The notes beneath the pieces are model-generated. The model saw only the letters and a program-made list of their open reading frames with translations. It was not told the DNA's origin and made no database searches. Source: Nocardioides sp. R-C-SC26 (GTDB lineage Bacteria; Actinomycetota; Actinomycetes; Propionibacteriales; Nocardioidaceae). From it: a stretch of 64,000 bases of DNA. Below are positions 49,365 to 58,295 of the stretch, one piece after another. The first letter of the stretch is position 1, and each line of letters begins with the position of its first letter. Location: positions 66,649 through 130,648 of the forward strand of contig NZ_JAHRHK010000006.1 in NCBI RefSeq assembly GCF_021246465.1. Reading direction: 5' to 3'. The translations under genes were made by a program, and so were the position numbers.

Positions 49365-49844
49365 GTGGAGAAACTGTCACTCGTGCTCTGGCAGGAGCGT
49401 GAGCTCCTCGACGACCTGCTGTTCCGCCTGGAGGTCGAGCAGCTCGTGCTCGCCTCGGGACGGACCAACCACCTCATGCGTGCGGCGCGCGACGTCGAGG
49501 CGACGCTGCAGCAGTTGCGCGAGACCGAGGTCCTGCGCGCCGTCGCCGCCGACCTCGCCGCCGAGCAGCTGGGTCTGGCGCCCAACCCGGCGCTGAGCGA
49601 GCTCGCCGCCGCGAGTCCCGAACCGTGGAGCACCGTGCTCGCCGACCACCGTGAGGCCTTCGAGTCCACCACGCGCCGGATCATGGAGCTGGCCGATGCC
49701 AATCGCGACCTGATCACCAGCGGATACCGCTCGGCGCGCGAGACCCTGATGGCGCTCGGCGACCCCGCGCCGCACGCCTACAGCCCCGACGGCAGCGCGG
49801 TCGCCGCGCCGACCGCGTCGCGGCTGCTCGACCGGAGCATCTGA
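49365..49844 (+). CDS. flgN: FlgN-like flagellar export chaperone
   Basis: The 159-aa, largely helical cytosolic protein begins EKLSLVLWQERELLDDLLFRLEVEQ, the FlgN pattern, and has a second helix EAFESTTRRIMELADANRDLI. It lies 8 bases before flgK, its expected client together with FlgL. GTG 49365 is chosen for AGGAG (49352-49356) 8 nt upstream; GTG 49356 is inside that site. The C-terminal 30 residues are Ala/Pro/Ser-rich. Confidence 0.85.
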   Translation: MEKLSLVLWQERELLDDLLFRLEVEQLVLASGRTNHLMRAARDVEATLQQLRETEVLRAVAADLAAEQLGLAPNPALSELAAASPEPWSTVLADHREAFESTTRRIMELADANRDLITSGYRSARETLMALGDPAPHAYSPDGSAVAAPTASRLLDRSI

Positions 49845-49852
49845 GTCTCGCC

Positions 49853-51259
49853 ATGGCCGGTTCGCTCTCTGGACTCAACACGGCGCTGAGTGCGCTGCAG
49901 TACAACCGCGTGGTGATGGACGTCGCGAGCAACAACGTCGCGAACGCCGGCACCGACGGCTACGTACGACGTCGCGCGGTCGGGGAGTCGATTGGCTCCT
50001 CGGCGGTTCCGGCGCTGTGGTCGCGCGTGCCCGGCGCCGAAGGCGGCGTCGGCTCGGGCGTACGGGTCGGCTCGATCGACCGGATGGCTGATCCCTATCT
50101 CGACGCGCGCGCTCGCCGCGAGCACGGCGCGCAGTCCTACCTCGACACCCGCTCGGCCGTGCTGCAACGCGTGGAGTCCGGCTTCGGCGAGCCCGGCAAC
50201 GCCGGTGTCGCCGCCGCGATCACGGCGTTCCGCAGCAGCTGGCACGACCTGGCCAACTCGCCGAACAGCGAGGCCGCGCGTGGTCTGGTGATCTCGCGCG
50301 GGCAGGCCCTGGCCAGCGCGGTCAACGCGCAGGCGAACGCGCTCGACGCGGAGATGGGCGACCAGCGTCTGCGGCTGCTGGGCCACGTCGTCGACGTCAA
50401 CACCACGGCCGCCGAGCTGGCGGCCACCAACCGGGCCATCGCGACGGCGCGGCTCGACGGCGCCGACACCGGCTCCCTGGCCGATCAGCGCGACCAGTTG
50501 GCGCTGCGCCTGGCCGATCTCGCCGGAGGTACGGCGACGGCGCGCGCGGACGGCGGCTTCGACGTCACCGTGAACGGCGTCGCCCTGGTGACCGGTTCCC
50601 AGGCCGGGACGCTGGCCATCGCCTCGGGCGTCACACCTGCAGGCGCCGCCGACGGCGCACCGGTCACGTTCGCCATCACGATGGGCCCGACCACCACCAC
50701 GGTGCCGGCGGGGCTCTCCGGGGTCGTCGGGGCGACGGAGGAACTGCTCACCACCACGCTCCCGGGCTATGCGGCCGACCTCTCGACGGTCGTCGCCGGG
50801 CTCGCCGACCAGGTCAACACCGTCCACCAGGCCGGTTACGACCGCACGGGCACCGCCGGCCAGCCGTTCTTCACCTACACCGCCGGCAACGCCGCGGGCA
50901 CGCTGGCGGTGGCCATCACCGACCCGAGCGCCGTCGCGGCGTCCGGGGTCGCCGGTGGCGCGGTCGACGGCTCCAACGCCGCCGCGCTCGGCACCGCGGG
51001 GTCGGCGGAGGAGTCCTACCGCCGGCTGGTCACCGGATTCGGATCGCAGGTCGCCTCGGTCAAGCAGCTCGCCGCCACGCAGCGGCTGCTCACCGCGCAG
51101 GTCGACAACGCCCGTGAGCAGCTGTCGGGCGTCAGCCTGGATGAGGAGATGGTCACGATGCTCTCGGCCCAACGCGCCTACGAGGCGGCCGCCCGGGTGA
51201 TGACGGTCGTCGACTCGGTGCTCGACACCCTGATCAACCGCACCGGGGTGACCCGATGA
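49853..51259 (+). CDS. flgK: Flagellar hook-filament junction protein FlgK
   Basis: The 468-aa HAP1 has the N-terminal rod/hook signature LNTALSALQYNRVVMDVASNN followed by VANAGTDGYVRRR, a heptad segment (residues ~85-135) and a C-terminal VSLDEEMVTMLSAQRAYEAA then RVMTVVDSVLDTLINRTG. The middle (~200-330) is Thr/Ala/Gly-rich. Length is typical. Its stop overlaps the flgL start by 4 bases. Confidence 0.95.
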   Translation: MAGSLSGLNTALSALQYNRVVMDVASNNVANAGTDGYVRRRAVGESIGSSAVPALWSRVPGAEGGVGSGVRVGSIDRMADPYLDARARREHGAQSYLDTRSAVLQRVESGFGEPGNAGVAAAITAFRSSWHDLANSPNSEAARGLVISRGQALASAVNAQANALDAEMGDQRLRLLGHVVDVNTTAAELAATNRAIATARLDGADTGSLADQRDQLALRLADLAGGTATARADGGFDVTVNGVALVTGSQAGTLAIASGVTPAGAADGAPVTFAITMGPTTTTVPAGLSGVVGATEELLTTTLPGYAADLSTVVAGLADQVNTVHQAGYDRTGTAGQPFFTYTAGNAAGTLAVAITDPSAVAASGVAGGAVDGSNAAALGTAGSAEESYRRLVTGFGSQVASVKQLAATQRLLTAQVDNAREQLSGVSLDEEMVTMLSAQRAYEAAARVMTVVDSVLDTLINRTGVTR

Positions 51260-52146
51260 GCGGGATGCGGGTGACGCAGGGAATGCTGGCGAGCCGGTCG
51301 CTGACCTCGCTGCAGACCAGCCTGTCGCGCTTGGCGTCGGTGCAGGAGCAGCTCTCGACCGGGCGCGTGGTCAACCGTGCCTCGGACTCTCCGACCGATG
51401 CGGCCGCGGCGATGCGACTGCGCACCAAGGTCTCGGAGCAGGAGCAGTACAGCCGCAACGTCGCCGACGGACTCGGGTGGCTGGGGCAGGTCGACAACGC
51501 CCTCGGATCGCTGGCCGACGGCGTGCGGCGTGCGCGCGAGCTCGGCCTGCAGGGAGCGAGCACGGGCTCGACGAACCAGACCGCGAGGGACGCGCTCGCC
51601 ACCGAGGTCGACCAGCTGCGACAGTCGCTGATCGGCACCGCGAACACCTCCTACCTGGGCCGGCCGATCTTCGGCGGCGTGACGCCGGGCGACGTCGCCT
51701 TCGACAGCACCGGTGCCTACGTGGGCACGCCGGGGCAGGTGATGCGCACCGTCGCCGACGGCGTGAAGGTGCGCGTCGACGTCGGGGGCACCGACGTCAT
51801 GGGCTCGAACGGCGACTCGCTCTTCGACGACCTGACGGCGCTGTCGGCCGCGCTGCGTGCCGGCGACGCGACCGCGATGCGCGCCACGCTCAGCGATCTG
51901 TCGGGGCGCCTGGACACGATCAGCGCGACCCAGACCAAGGCCGGTGCCTCCTTCAACCAGCTGGAGGCGGCCTCGCAGAGTGCGCAGGACGCCGTGGTGT
52001 CGTTGAGTGCCTCGCTCTCGGAGATCGAGAACACCGATCTGGCGAAGGCGACGGTGGAGCTGAAGCTGCAGGAGGTCGCCTACCAGGCCGCACTCGCCTC
52101 GACGGCGCGCGTCATGCAGCCGAGCCTCGTGGACTTTCTGCGATGA
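51256..52146 (+). CDS. flgL: Flagellar hook-filament junction protein FlgL
   Basis: The 296-aa HAP3 resembles flagellin at both ends: RVTQGMLASRSLTSLQTSL and LSTGRVVNRASDSPTDAAAAM at the N-terminus, and LSEIENTDLAKATVELKLQE then YQAALASTARVMQPSLVDFL at the C-terminus. It joins FlgK to the filament. ATG 51256 overlaps the flgK stop. Length is normal. Confidence 0.95.
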   Translation: MSGMRVTQGMLASRSLTSLQTSLSRLASVQEQLSTGRVVNRASDSPTDAAAAMRLRTKVSEQEQYSRNVADGLGWLGQVDNALGSLADGVRRARELGLQGASTGSTNQTARDALATEVDQLRQSLIGTANTSYLGRPIFGGVTPGDVAFDSTGAYVGTPGQVMRTVADGVKVRVDVGGTDVMGSNGDSLFDDLTALSAALRAGDATAMRATLSDLSGRLDTISATQTKAGASFNQLEAASQSAQDAVVSLSASLSEIENTDLAKATVELKLQEVAYQAALASTARVMQPSLVDFLR

Positions 52147-52190
52147 TCGCGACGAAGGCGCGACCCGCCGACGTGACCCAGAGGAGAACC

Positions 52191-52613
52191 ATGACCGCGC
52201 CCGACGCGCCCGCCTCCGACACCGCGACGTCCGACATCCCGGTGATCGAGCTGGTGCACCCGTTGCCCGGCTTCCCCGAGGCGCGATCGTTCGCGCTCGT
52301 GCAGCTCGACGACGACGGCGTGCTGTGCGCGTTGCGTTCGGTGGAGGACGCCGACCTGCGCTTCCTGGTGGTACCGCCGCAGGCGTTCTTCCCCGACTAC
52401 GCGCCGGTCATCGACGACGCCACGGTCACCGATCTCGCGATCACCTCCGCCGAGGAGGTCCTGGTGCTCGTCATCCTCACGGCCGGCGACTCGCTCGCCG
52501 ACACGAGCGCGAACCTGCTGGCGCCGGTCGTGGTGAACACCGTGACGCGGCGCGCGGCCCAGGTGATCCTCGACGACTCCTCGCTCTCGATCACGACGCC
52601 GTTGATGGCGTGA
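52191..52613 (+). CDS. fliW: Flagellar assembly factor FliW
   Basis: The 140-aa protein has the FliW core: HPLPGFPEARSFALVQLD, LRFLVVPPQAFFPDYAPVID and the end TRRAAQVILDDSSLSITTPL. In Bacillus FliW binds flagellin and, when free, CsrA, setting flagellin homeostasis. ATG 52191 has GAGGAGA 4 nt upstream; ATG 52143, overlapping the flgL stop, is possible but lacks such a site. csrA follows 50 bases later. Confidence 0.93.
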   Translation: MTAPDAPASDTATSDIPVIELVHPLPGFPEARSFALVQLDDDGVLCALRSVEDADLRFLVVPPQAFFPDYAPVIDDATVTDLAITSAEEVLVLVILTAGDSLADTSANLLAPVVVNTVTRRAAQVILDDSSLSITTPLMA

Positions 52614-52663
52614 ACAGCGAACGGCAACCGCGCAACTGCGCCCGAGCCCGGTAGCGTGACGTC

Positions 52664-52909
52664 ATGCTGGTCCTGAGCCGCCGTATCGGCGAGAGCGTCG
52701 TGATCGGCGACGACGTCACCGTCACGGTGCTCGACGTGCGCGGCGACGTCGTGCGGATCGGCATCGACGCACCGCGCTCGGTGGCGGTCAACCGGGCCGA
52801 GCTGCTGGCCGAGCTCGAGAGCTCCAACCAGGCTGCCGCGTCGCCGAGCGAGACCGCCGTGGCCTCGCTCGCGGATGCGTTGAAGCGGCGTCAGCCGCCC
52901 ACCGCCTGA
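52664..52909 (+). CDS. csrA: Translational regulator CsrA
   Basis: The 81-aa RNA-binding protein has the CsrA fold from its first residue: MLVLSRRIGESVVIGDDVTV, then VLDVRGDVVRIGIDAPRSVAVNR. Leu4 and Arg in the first strand and the conserved Arg in VAVNR are present. The C-terminal ~25 residues exceed the E. coli form, as in FliW-regulated CsrA proteins. ATG 52664 follows TAGCGT by 6 nt, so csrA may have its own leaderless transcript in addition to operon read-through. Confidence 0.95.
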   Translation: MLVLSRRIGESVVIGDDVTVTVLDVRGDVVRIGIDAPRSVAVNRAELLAELESSNQAAASPSETAVASLADALKRRQPPTA

Positions 52910-52911
52910 GC

Positions 52912-53844
52912 TCAGCCGGCCTTCTTCGCCGGCTTCTTGGCGGCCGCCTTCTTCGCGGCGGTCTTCTTCGGCGCTGCCTTCGTGGCCGGCGCCTTCGCGG
53001 TGGTCTTCTTCGACGTCGTCTTCGCGGCCGGTGCGGCGTCGGTGTCCTCGCCGCGTGCCTTCTTGGCGGCGTCGACCGAGCGCTGCAGGGCCGCCAACAG
53101 GTCGACGACCTCGCCGGAGGACTTCGTCGACGTCGGGGTCCGCTGGATCTCCCCGCCCTCGATCTTGGTCCTCACCAGCGCGTGCACGGCGTCGGCGTAA
53201 TCGTCCTCGAAGTCGGCGGGGTCGAAGTCGCCCGCGAGGGTCTCGACCAGCATCGTGGCCATCTTGACCTCGGAGTCCTTCACCTCGCCGATGTCCTCGA
53301 GGTTCACGGAGAAGTCGGGCGTGCGGATCTCGTCGGGCCACATCAGGGTCTGCAGCACGATCACATCGCCGGCGTCGGTCTCACGCACCCGCAGCACCGC
53401 GACGGTGGTGCGCTGGCGCAGCGCCACCGTGACGACGGCCATCCGGTCGGCGTCGAGCAGGGCCTGACGCAGGAGCGCGTACGGCTTGGCGCCGGTCTTC
53501 TCCGGCTCGAGGTAGTAGCTCTTCTCGAAGAGCAGCGGGTCGATCTGGTCGGCCGGCACGAACTTCTCCACCGCGATCTCGCGCGAGGACGTCGAGGGCA
53601 GTTCGGCGAGGTCGTCGTCGGTCAGGACGACCATCTCGCCGTCCTCGGTCTCGAACCCCTTGGCGATCTCGGAGTAGGCGACCTCCTCGCCGTCGATCGA
53701 GCAGACCCGCTGGTACTTGATCCGCCCGCCGTCGGAGGCGTGCACCTGCCGGAAGGAGACGTCGTGGCTCTCGGTGGCCGAGTACAGCTTGACCGGCACG
53801 CTGACCAGGCCGAAGGAGACGGCGCCCTTCCAGATCGCTCGCAT
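52912..53844 (-). CDS. ku: Non-homologous end-joining protein Ku
   Basis: The 310-aa DNA-end-binding homodimer opens with MRAIWKGAVSFGLVSVPVKLY and has the Ku core GGRIKYQRVCSIDGEEV and YYLEPEKTGAKPYALLR. The last ~50 residues are a Lys/Ala-rich tail (AAPKKTAAKKAAAKK), known in actinobacterial Ku to bind DNA and help threading. ATG 53844 follows CATACT by 6 nt. It faces csrA tail to tail with a 2-base gap. LigD partners lie 4.4 kb away. Confidence 0.96.
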   Translation of the reverse strand: MRAIWKGAVSFGLVSVPVKLYSATESHDVSFRQVHASDGGRIKYQRVCSIDGEEVAYSEIAKGFETEDGEMVVLTDDDLAELPSTSSREIAVEKFVPADQIDPLLFEKSYYLEPEKTGAKPYALLRQALLDADRMAVVTVALRQRTTVAVLRVRETDAGDVIVLQTLMWPDEIRTPDFSVNLEDIGEVKDSEVKMATMLVETLAGDFDPADFEDDYADAVHALVRTKIEGGEIQRTPTSTKSSGEVVDLLAALQRSVDAAKKARGEDTDAAPAAKTTSKKTTAKAPATKAAPKKTAAKKAAAKKPAKKAG

Positions 53845-53906
53845 CGGGCCAGTATGGCGCGCTGGCGGGTCGTGGCGTCACCCTCGGAGGGGCGGCGGGC
53901 GTCGCC

Positions 53907-54992
53907 CTATCTGCGTCGCAGCGCGGCGAAGGCAGGCTTGGGACGCCACCGCGCGTCGAGCAGCGTGCCGAAGTTCTGCTCCCGGTCGGCGCGGAGCAGA
54001 CCGTTGTCGCGGATGGAGTAGATCAGGATGGGCCCGATGTAGCGGCGGGGTCGGCTGGCGGCGAAGAGCTCTCGCAGCAGACCGAGCTGACGCGCGGGGC
54101 TCACGCCGCCCGGTGTCGACGTCGGCGCGCCGACCTCGGTGAACCAGATCGGCTTGGCCCGGTCGCCCTCGGCCAGCATGATCCGCCGCACGCGGGCGAC
54201 GTCGGACCAGGCTTGGTCGGGGTCGGCGGCGATGCCGTCGCGGCCCGGACCGTAGGTCTGGCTGACGCCGTCGTTGAAGAGGTAGGGGTGGAGTGCCACC
54301 GCGTCGAACCAGCGGTCGGCGCCGCGGTCGTAGAGACCCTGGACGAACGTCGGCGGGCTCATGCTGAGGGGGCCGTCCTGGCCGCGTGAGACCCCGGCGG
54401 CGAGGATCGTGGCGTGCGGCACGACTCGCCGGATCGCCTGGGCTGATGCGCGCAGCAGCGGCACGTACCGGTCCAGCAGCAGCGCCGAGGGGCTGATCAG
54501 CCCGAAGAACAGCGGCAGGTTCGGCTCGTTCCAGATCTCGTAGTGCGTACCGCGGTAGCGCTGGGCGAGGGTGCCCATGAAGCGGCCGAGGTCGGCGGCG
54601 TCGATCGGGGGCGCGGTGAAGAAGGGAAGACCTCCGGCCCAGACCGGGGTTCCCCCCACGTTGAACAGGATGGCGATCCTGCGCGCGCGTGCCTCGCGCA
54701 CGATCCGATCCAGCGTCGCCCACCGGAAGACGCCGGGGCGGGGCTCGATCTCGTTCCAGGCGACCAGCACGCGCAGCCACCGGCCGTGGGTCTGGGCCAC
54801 CGCGTCGAGCTCGCGGCGGAGCGCGTTGGGGGAGAGGTCGAGGAACGTCGCGCCCTCGGTGAAGCCGTAACCAGCCGGGTGCGGCGGTATCGGCCGGACG
54901 TCGGCGCGCGCCGGTGCTGCCACAGCCGTCCCGACGCTCAGGGTCAGGCTGAGGCCGAGCGCCACGAGCGCCGACGTGATACGACGAGTCAT
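53907..54992 (-). CDS. Secreted clan GH-A glycoside hydrolase-like protein
   Basis: The 361-aa TIM-barrel protein has a signal peptide (ALVALGLSLTLSVGTAVAAPARA). Clan GH-A features are visible: acid/base in YEIWNEPNLP (Glu ~154), nucleophile in WFTEVGAPT (Glu ~285), and VAWNEIEPRPGVFRW near the start, as in GH39/GH5-like bacterial proteins. It probably cleaves a beta-linked glycan outside the cell; the substrate is unknown. ATG 54992 starts right at the signal and lies 7 bases from the epimerase stop, last gene of a four-gene operon. Confidence 0.75.
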   Translation of the reverse strand: MTRRITSALVALGLSLTLSVGTAVAAPARADVRPIPPHPAGYGFTEGATFLDLSPNALRRELDAVAQTHGRWLRVLVAWNEIEPRPGVFRWATLDRIVREARARRIAILFNVGGTPVWAGGLPFFTAPPIDAADLGRFMGTLAQRYRGTHYEIWNEPNLPLFFGLISPSALLLDRYVPLLRASAQAIRRVVPHATILAAGVSRGQDGPLSMSPPTFVQGLYDRGADRWFDAVALHPYLFNDGVSQTYGPGRDGIAADPDQAWSDVARVRRIMLAEGDRAKPIWFTEVGAPTSTPGGVSPARQLGLLRELFAASRPRRYIGPILIYSIRDNGLLRADREQNFGTLLDARWRPKPAFAALRRR

Positions 54993-54999
54993 CGGGCCA

Positions 55000-55959
55000 C
55001 TACTCCGAGCTGCGTAGCGCCCGGGCGGCACGCCAGGCCTCGAACGCCTCGCGACTGGTCTTGGCGGGCGTGTAGCCGAACGTGGTGCGCAGTCGGTCGT
55101 TGGCGAGCACCGGGCGGAACTGGAGGAACCGGGTCTGCTCCGGGCCGTAGGCCACCAGCCCCACCGGCTTGAGGACGGCGAGCACGCCCTGCAGCAGCCG
55201 GGTCGGCACCGAGACGGCGCGCTTGCCCAACGCGGCGGCGATCTCGTCGATCGTCATCGCGCCGTCCCCGGCGACGTTGGTCGGCCCGCACACGGCGTCG
55301 GCGGGGCCGGTCGCGGCCCGTTCGATGATCGCCGCGACGTCCTCGTCCCAGATGAACACGAACGGCGAGTCCGCTCCGCCGACCTTGAGCAGGAACGGCC
55401 AGTCGAAGAGCGCGGTGATCTGGTTGTCGACGCTCTCGCCGAGGATCGTACCGATCCGCAGCACCGCCTGCTCCAGGTGGGGGTGCCGTTCGGCGATGTC
55501 GGCCAGCGACTCCTCGACCAGCCGCTTGTGGTGGGAGTAGGCGAACTCCTCGTTGCCGCGCACCGGGTCGCCCTCGCGGAGCCAGGGCGGGTTGTCGCGG
55601 TGGTAGCCGTAGGCGGCGCCGCTGGAGGACACCACGATGCGACGCACCCCGTGCGCCAGGCAGGCCTGGACGACGTGGTGGGTGCCGGTGACGTCGACGG
55701 CGAACTCCAGGTCGCGATTCGAGCCCTTGCCGGGCGTCACGATCGACGCGAGGTGCACCACCACCTCCGGTCGGCTGCTCGCCACGACGGCGTCGACCAG
55801 GTCGGCGTCGGTGACGTCGAACCGCGCCCAGGTGGCGCCGTCGGGCAGAGCCTCGGGCTCACGCAGGTCGGCGACGACGACGTCGTGCCCGGCGGCCGTG
55901 AGCCGTCGGACGGCGGCCGTGCCGAGGAAGCCGCTGCCTCCGGTGACCAGGATCTTCAT
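55000..55959 (-). CDS. NAD-dependent epimerase/dehydratase (extended SDR)
   Basis: The 319-aa Rossmann-fold enzyme has the nucleotide motif VTGGSGFLGTAAV, the catalytic Ser region VVSSSGAAYG and the YxxxK pair in FAYSHHKRL. Sugar nucleotides or steroid-like ketones are common substrates in this superfamily; no specific assignment is possible. ATG 55959 overlaps the transporter stop by 4 bases (ATGA). The FAD monooxygenase and symporter genes upstream suggest a catabolic unit. Confidence 0.8.
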   Translation of the reverse strand: MKILVTGGSGFLGTAAVRRLTAAGHDVVVADLREPEALPDGATWARFDVTDADLVDAVVASSRPEVVVHLASIVTPGKGSNRDLEFAVDVTGTHHVVQACLAHGVRRIVVSSSGAAYGYHRDNPPWLREGDPVRGNEEFAYSHHKRLVEESLADIAERHPHLEQAVLRIGTILGESVDNQITALFDWPFLLKVGGADSPFVFIWDEDVAAIIERAATGPADAVCGPTNVAGDGAMTIDEIAAALGKRAVSVPTRLLQGVLAVLKPVGLVAYGPEQTRFLQFRPVLANDRLRTTFGYTPAKTSREAFEAWRAARALRSSE

Positions 55960-56909
55960 GCGGTGCCTCCGATGGCTGCTCGGTCCGCGCCGGCGCCGGC
56001 GCGGCGCGTGCGCACCGCCCACCACTGGGCGAGCGCCAGCCCGGCGATGATGTCCCAGATGCCCCAGAAGGCGGCGACCAGCGCCATCCCGCCGAGGCCG
56101 TCGAAGTAGGTGAAGACCAGCAGGAGGCCGAGGCCCGCGTTGCGGACGCCGACCTCGAAGGTCATCGCCTGCACGCTGCGTTGCGGGAGGCGGCTGGCAC
56201 GGCCGATCGTGTAGCCGAGTCCGAGCGCGACGGCGTCGTGCAGGAGAACGGCCAGCAGCACGATGCCGACGTAGTCGAGGAAGATCGACCAGTTGTTGGC
56301 GATGCCGATGCCGATCACGGCGGCGAGCGCCAGGAACGAGACCGGGCCGACGACGCTGTGTGCGCGGGCGGCGAACGCGGGCCAGACCCGGGCGATGGTG
56401 ACGCCCGCGACGAACGGCACCCCGATGACGAGCCCGACCTCGACCAGCATCTCGACCGCGGAGAGGTCGATCTTCTCGAGCAGCGCCTCCCCGGTCGGGT
56501 GCAGGCCGCCCCAGAAGGCGACGTTGAGCGGCATCAGGAAGATCGCCAGCAGGTTGCTGACCGCCGTCATCGACACCGAGAGCGCGACGTCGCCGCCGGC
56601 CCGGTGGGTGAGCACGTTGGAGACGTTGCCGGGTGGGCAGCAGGCCACCAGGATCATGCCGAGCGCCACCGAGCCCCGGACGTCGAGCAACAGGGTGAGC
56701 CCGAAGGTCACCGCGGGCAGTGCGATGAACTGCGCGAGCACGCCGATCGCGATCACGCCCGGACGGCGCAGCGCCGCGGCGAAGTCGGCGATCTTGGTGT
56801 CGAGCGCGACGCCGAACAGGATCGCGCCGATCACGATCTTCAGGGTCGTCAGCGATCCCTCGTCGAAGGCGATCCGGATCTCGTCGACGTCGGCGAGCAT
56901 CGGCGTCAC
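55956..56909 (-). CDS. Bile acid:sodium symporter (BASS) family transporter
   Basis: The 317-aa protein has about nine or ten transmembrane helices and the BASS hallmark LVACCPPGNVSNVLTHRAGG, where helix breaks form the sodium sites, with the second crossover in AMTFEVGVRNAGLGL. Members carry bile acids, pantoate, pyruvate or other organic anions with sodium. The GTG at 56909 overlaps the upstream stop as GTGA; ATG 56900 is possible. The substrate might be the compound handled by the neighbouring monooxygenase and epimerase. Confidence 0.85.
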   Translation of the reverse strand: MTPMLADVDEIRIAFDEGSLTTLKIVIGAILFGVALDTKIADFAAALRRPGVIAIGVLAQFIALPAVTFGLTLLLDVRGSVALGMILVACCPPGNVSNVLTHRAGGDVALSVSMTAVSNLLAIFLMPLNVAFWGGLHPTGEALLEKIDLSAVEMLVEVGLVIGVPFVAGVTIARVWPAFAARAHSVVGPVSFLALAAVIGIGIANNWSIFLDYVGIVLLAVLLHDAVALGLGYTIGRASRLPQRSVQAMTFEVGVRNAGLGLLLVFTYFDGLGGMALVAAFWGIWDIIAGLALAQWWAVRTRRAGAGADRAAIGGTA

Positions 56910-58237
56910 GTGGACGCCCCGGCCAGTCCGGCGATCTCGCGGCGCACGGCGCCGCGGTAGGCGTCCTTGTTGACGTAGTAGCTCATCCGCTCCAGGCCCA
57001 GGTAGCGGTAGCCGCCGCTGAGGTCGGGGTGGTCGGCGTCGATGCGTCGTTCGAAGGCAGCGACGGGGCGGCCCTCGCGTGACGCGGCGAGGTAGGCCGC
57101 CACCATCTCGGCCTGCTCGTAGCGGCCCTGCCACCCGATGCCGGACGCCTCGATCATGCCGAGCACGAAGAGGCCGCGGGCGGCCTCGCCGCGGGCGAAG
57201 ACGTTGAGGTAGAGGTCGGGCGATCCTCCCGAGCCGGGCCCGTCCCACGCGAGGAGAGCCGGGTCGAGGAACGGGTAGTGCAGCGAGTAGCCCGTGGCCA
57301 GCAGCACCACGTCGTAGGGGGCGTGGGAGCCGTCGACGAACACGACGTCCTCGCCGTCCATCCGGGCGATGTCGGGCTTGACCGACAGGTCGCCGTGGCC
57401 GAGGTGGTGCAGGATCAGCGAGTTCACGATCGGGTGGGACTCATAGATCGCGTGGTCGGGTGCGGGGAACCCGAACTTGACCGGGTCGCCGGTGAAGAGC
57501 TTCAGCACGCGGGAGTCGATGAACTGCTTGATCTTCGGCGGCAGCGGCCTGCCCTGGTTGAGCGTGTCGGCGGGCTTGCCCAGCACGTACTTCGGCACGA
57601 AGTGGTAGCCGCGACGCACCGAGATGTCGACGCTCGCCGCGTGGTGGACGGCGTCCACGGCGATGTCGCAGCCGGAGTTGCCGGCGCCGACGATGAGCAC
57701 CCGCTTGCCGGCCAGCTGCTCGCCGCGCTTGTAGCGGCTGGTGTGCCAGATCTCCCCGGAGAAGTCGCCGGCGAAGGTGGGCACGTTCGGCTCGGACAGC
57801 GTGCCGTTGGCGACCAGCACTCCGGCGTGGCGCTCGACGCGCTCGGTGCCGTCCGGACCGCGCGACGTGACGGCCCAGGCGTCGCCGTCGCGTCGCACGT
57901 CGAGCACCTCGGTGTCGAACCGGTAGCCGGCGCGCAGGTCGAACTCGTCGGCGAAGGCGCCGAAGTAGGCGGCCAGCTCGCGATGGCTGGGGTAGTCGGC
58001 GACGCCCTCGGCCATCGGGAACTCGGTGAACTGCGTCGTCGTCCGCGAGGAGATCAGGTGGGCCGACTCGTAGACGGTGCTGCGCGGAGCATCGATGTTC
58101 CACAGTCCGCCGACGTCGGGTCCGAGCTCGTAGCCGGACCACGGAAGGTCGCGGCGCTGGAGGTTGCGGGCCGCGGCGAGGCCCGTGGGGCCGGCGCCGA
58201 TCACGGCATAGCTGAGCTGGGTCACGTCCTCGGGCAC
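56906..58237 (-). CDS. Flavin-containing monooxygenase
   Basis: The 443-aa FAD/NADPH enzyme has the FAD motif VIGAGPTGLAAA (~14-25), the FMO/BVMO fingerprint FSGEIWHTSRYKR (~157-169), the NADPH motif LIVGAGNSGCDIA (~183) and a late LLATGY motif. It is similar in build to FMO-type N- or S-oxygenases and class II Baeyer-Villiger enzymes. GTG 58237 follows CACGAT by 6 nt, suggesting a leaderless transcript. It heads the operon FMO-BASS-epimerase-glycosidase and is divergent from ligD. Confidence 0.85.
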   Translation of the reverse strand: MPEDVTQLSYAVIGAGPTGLAAARNLQRRDLPWSGYELGPDVGGLWNIDAPRSTVYESAHLISSRTTTQFTEFPMAEGVADYPSHRELAAYFGAFADEFDLRAGYRFDTEVLDVRRDGDAWAVTSRGPDGTERVERHAGVLVANGTLSEPNVPTFAGDFSGEIWHTSRYKRGEQLAGKRVLIVGAGNSGCDIAVDAVHHAASVDISVRRGYHFVPKYVLGKPADTLNQGRPLPPKIKQFIDSRVLKLFTGDPVKFGFPAPDHAIYESHPIVNSLILHHLGHGDLSVKPDIARMDGEDVVFVDGSHAPYDVVLLATGYSLHYPFLDPALLAWDGPGSGGSPDLYLNVFARGEAARGLFVLGMIEASGIGWQGRYEQAEMVAAYLAASREGRPVAAFERRIDADHPDLSGGYRYLGLERMSYYVNKDAYRGAVRREIAGLAGAST

Positions 58238-58295
58238 AGGGGGATCGTGCCAGAGCGGAGGGTGCGCGGGGAGCGATGCGGGCATGATGACGGAT

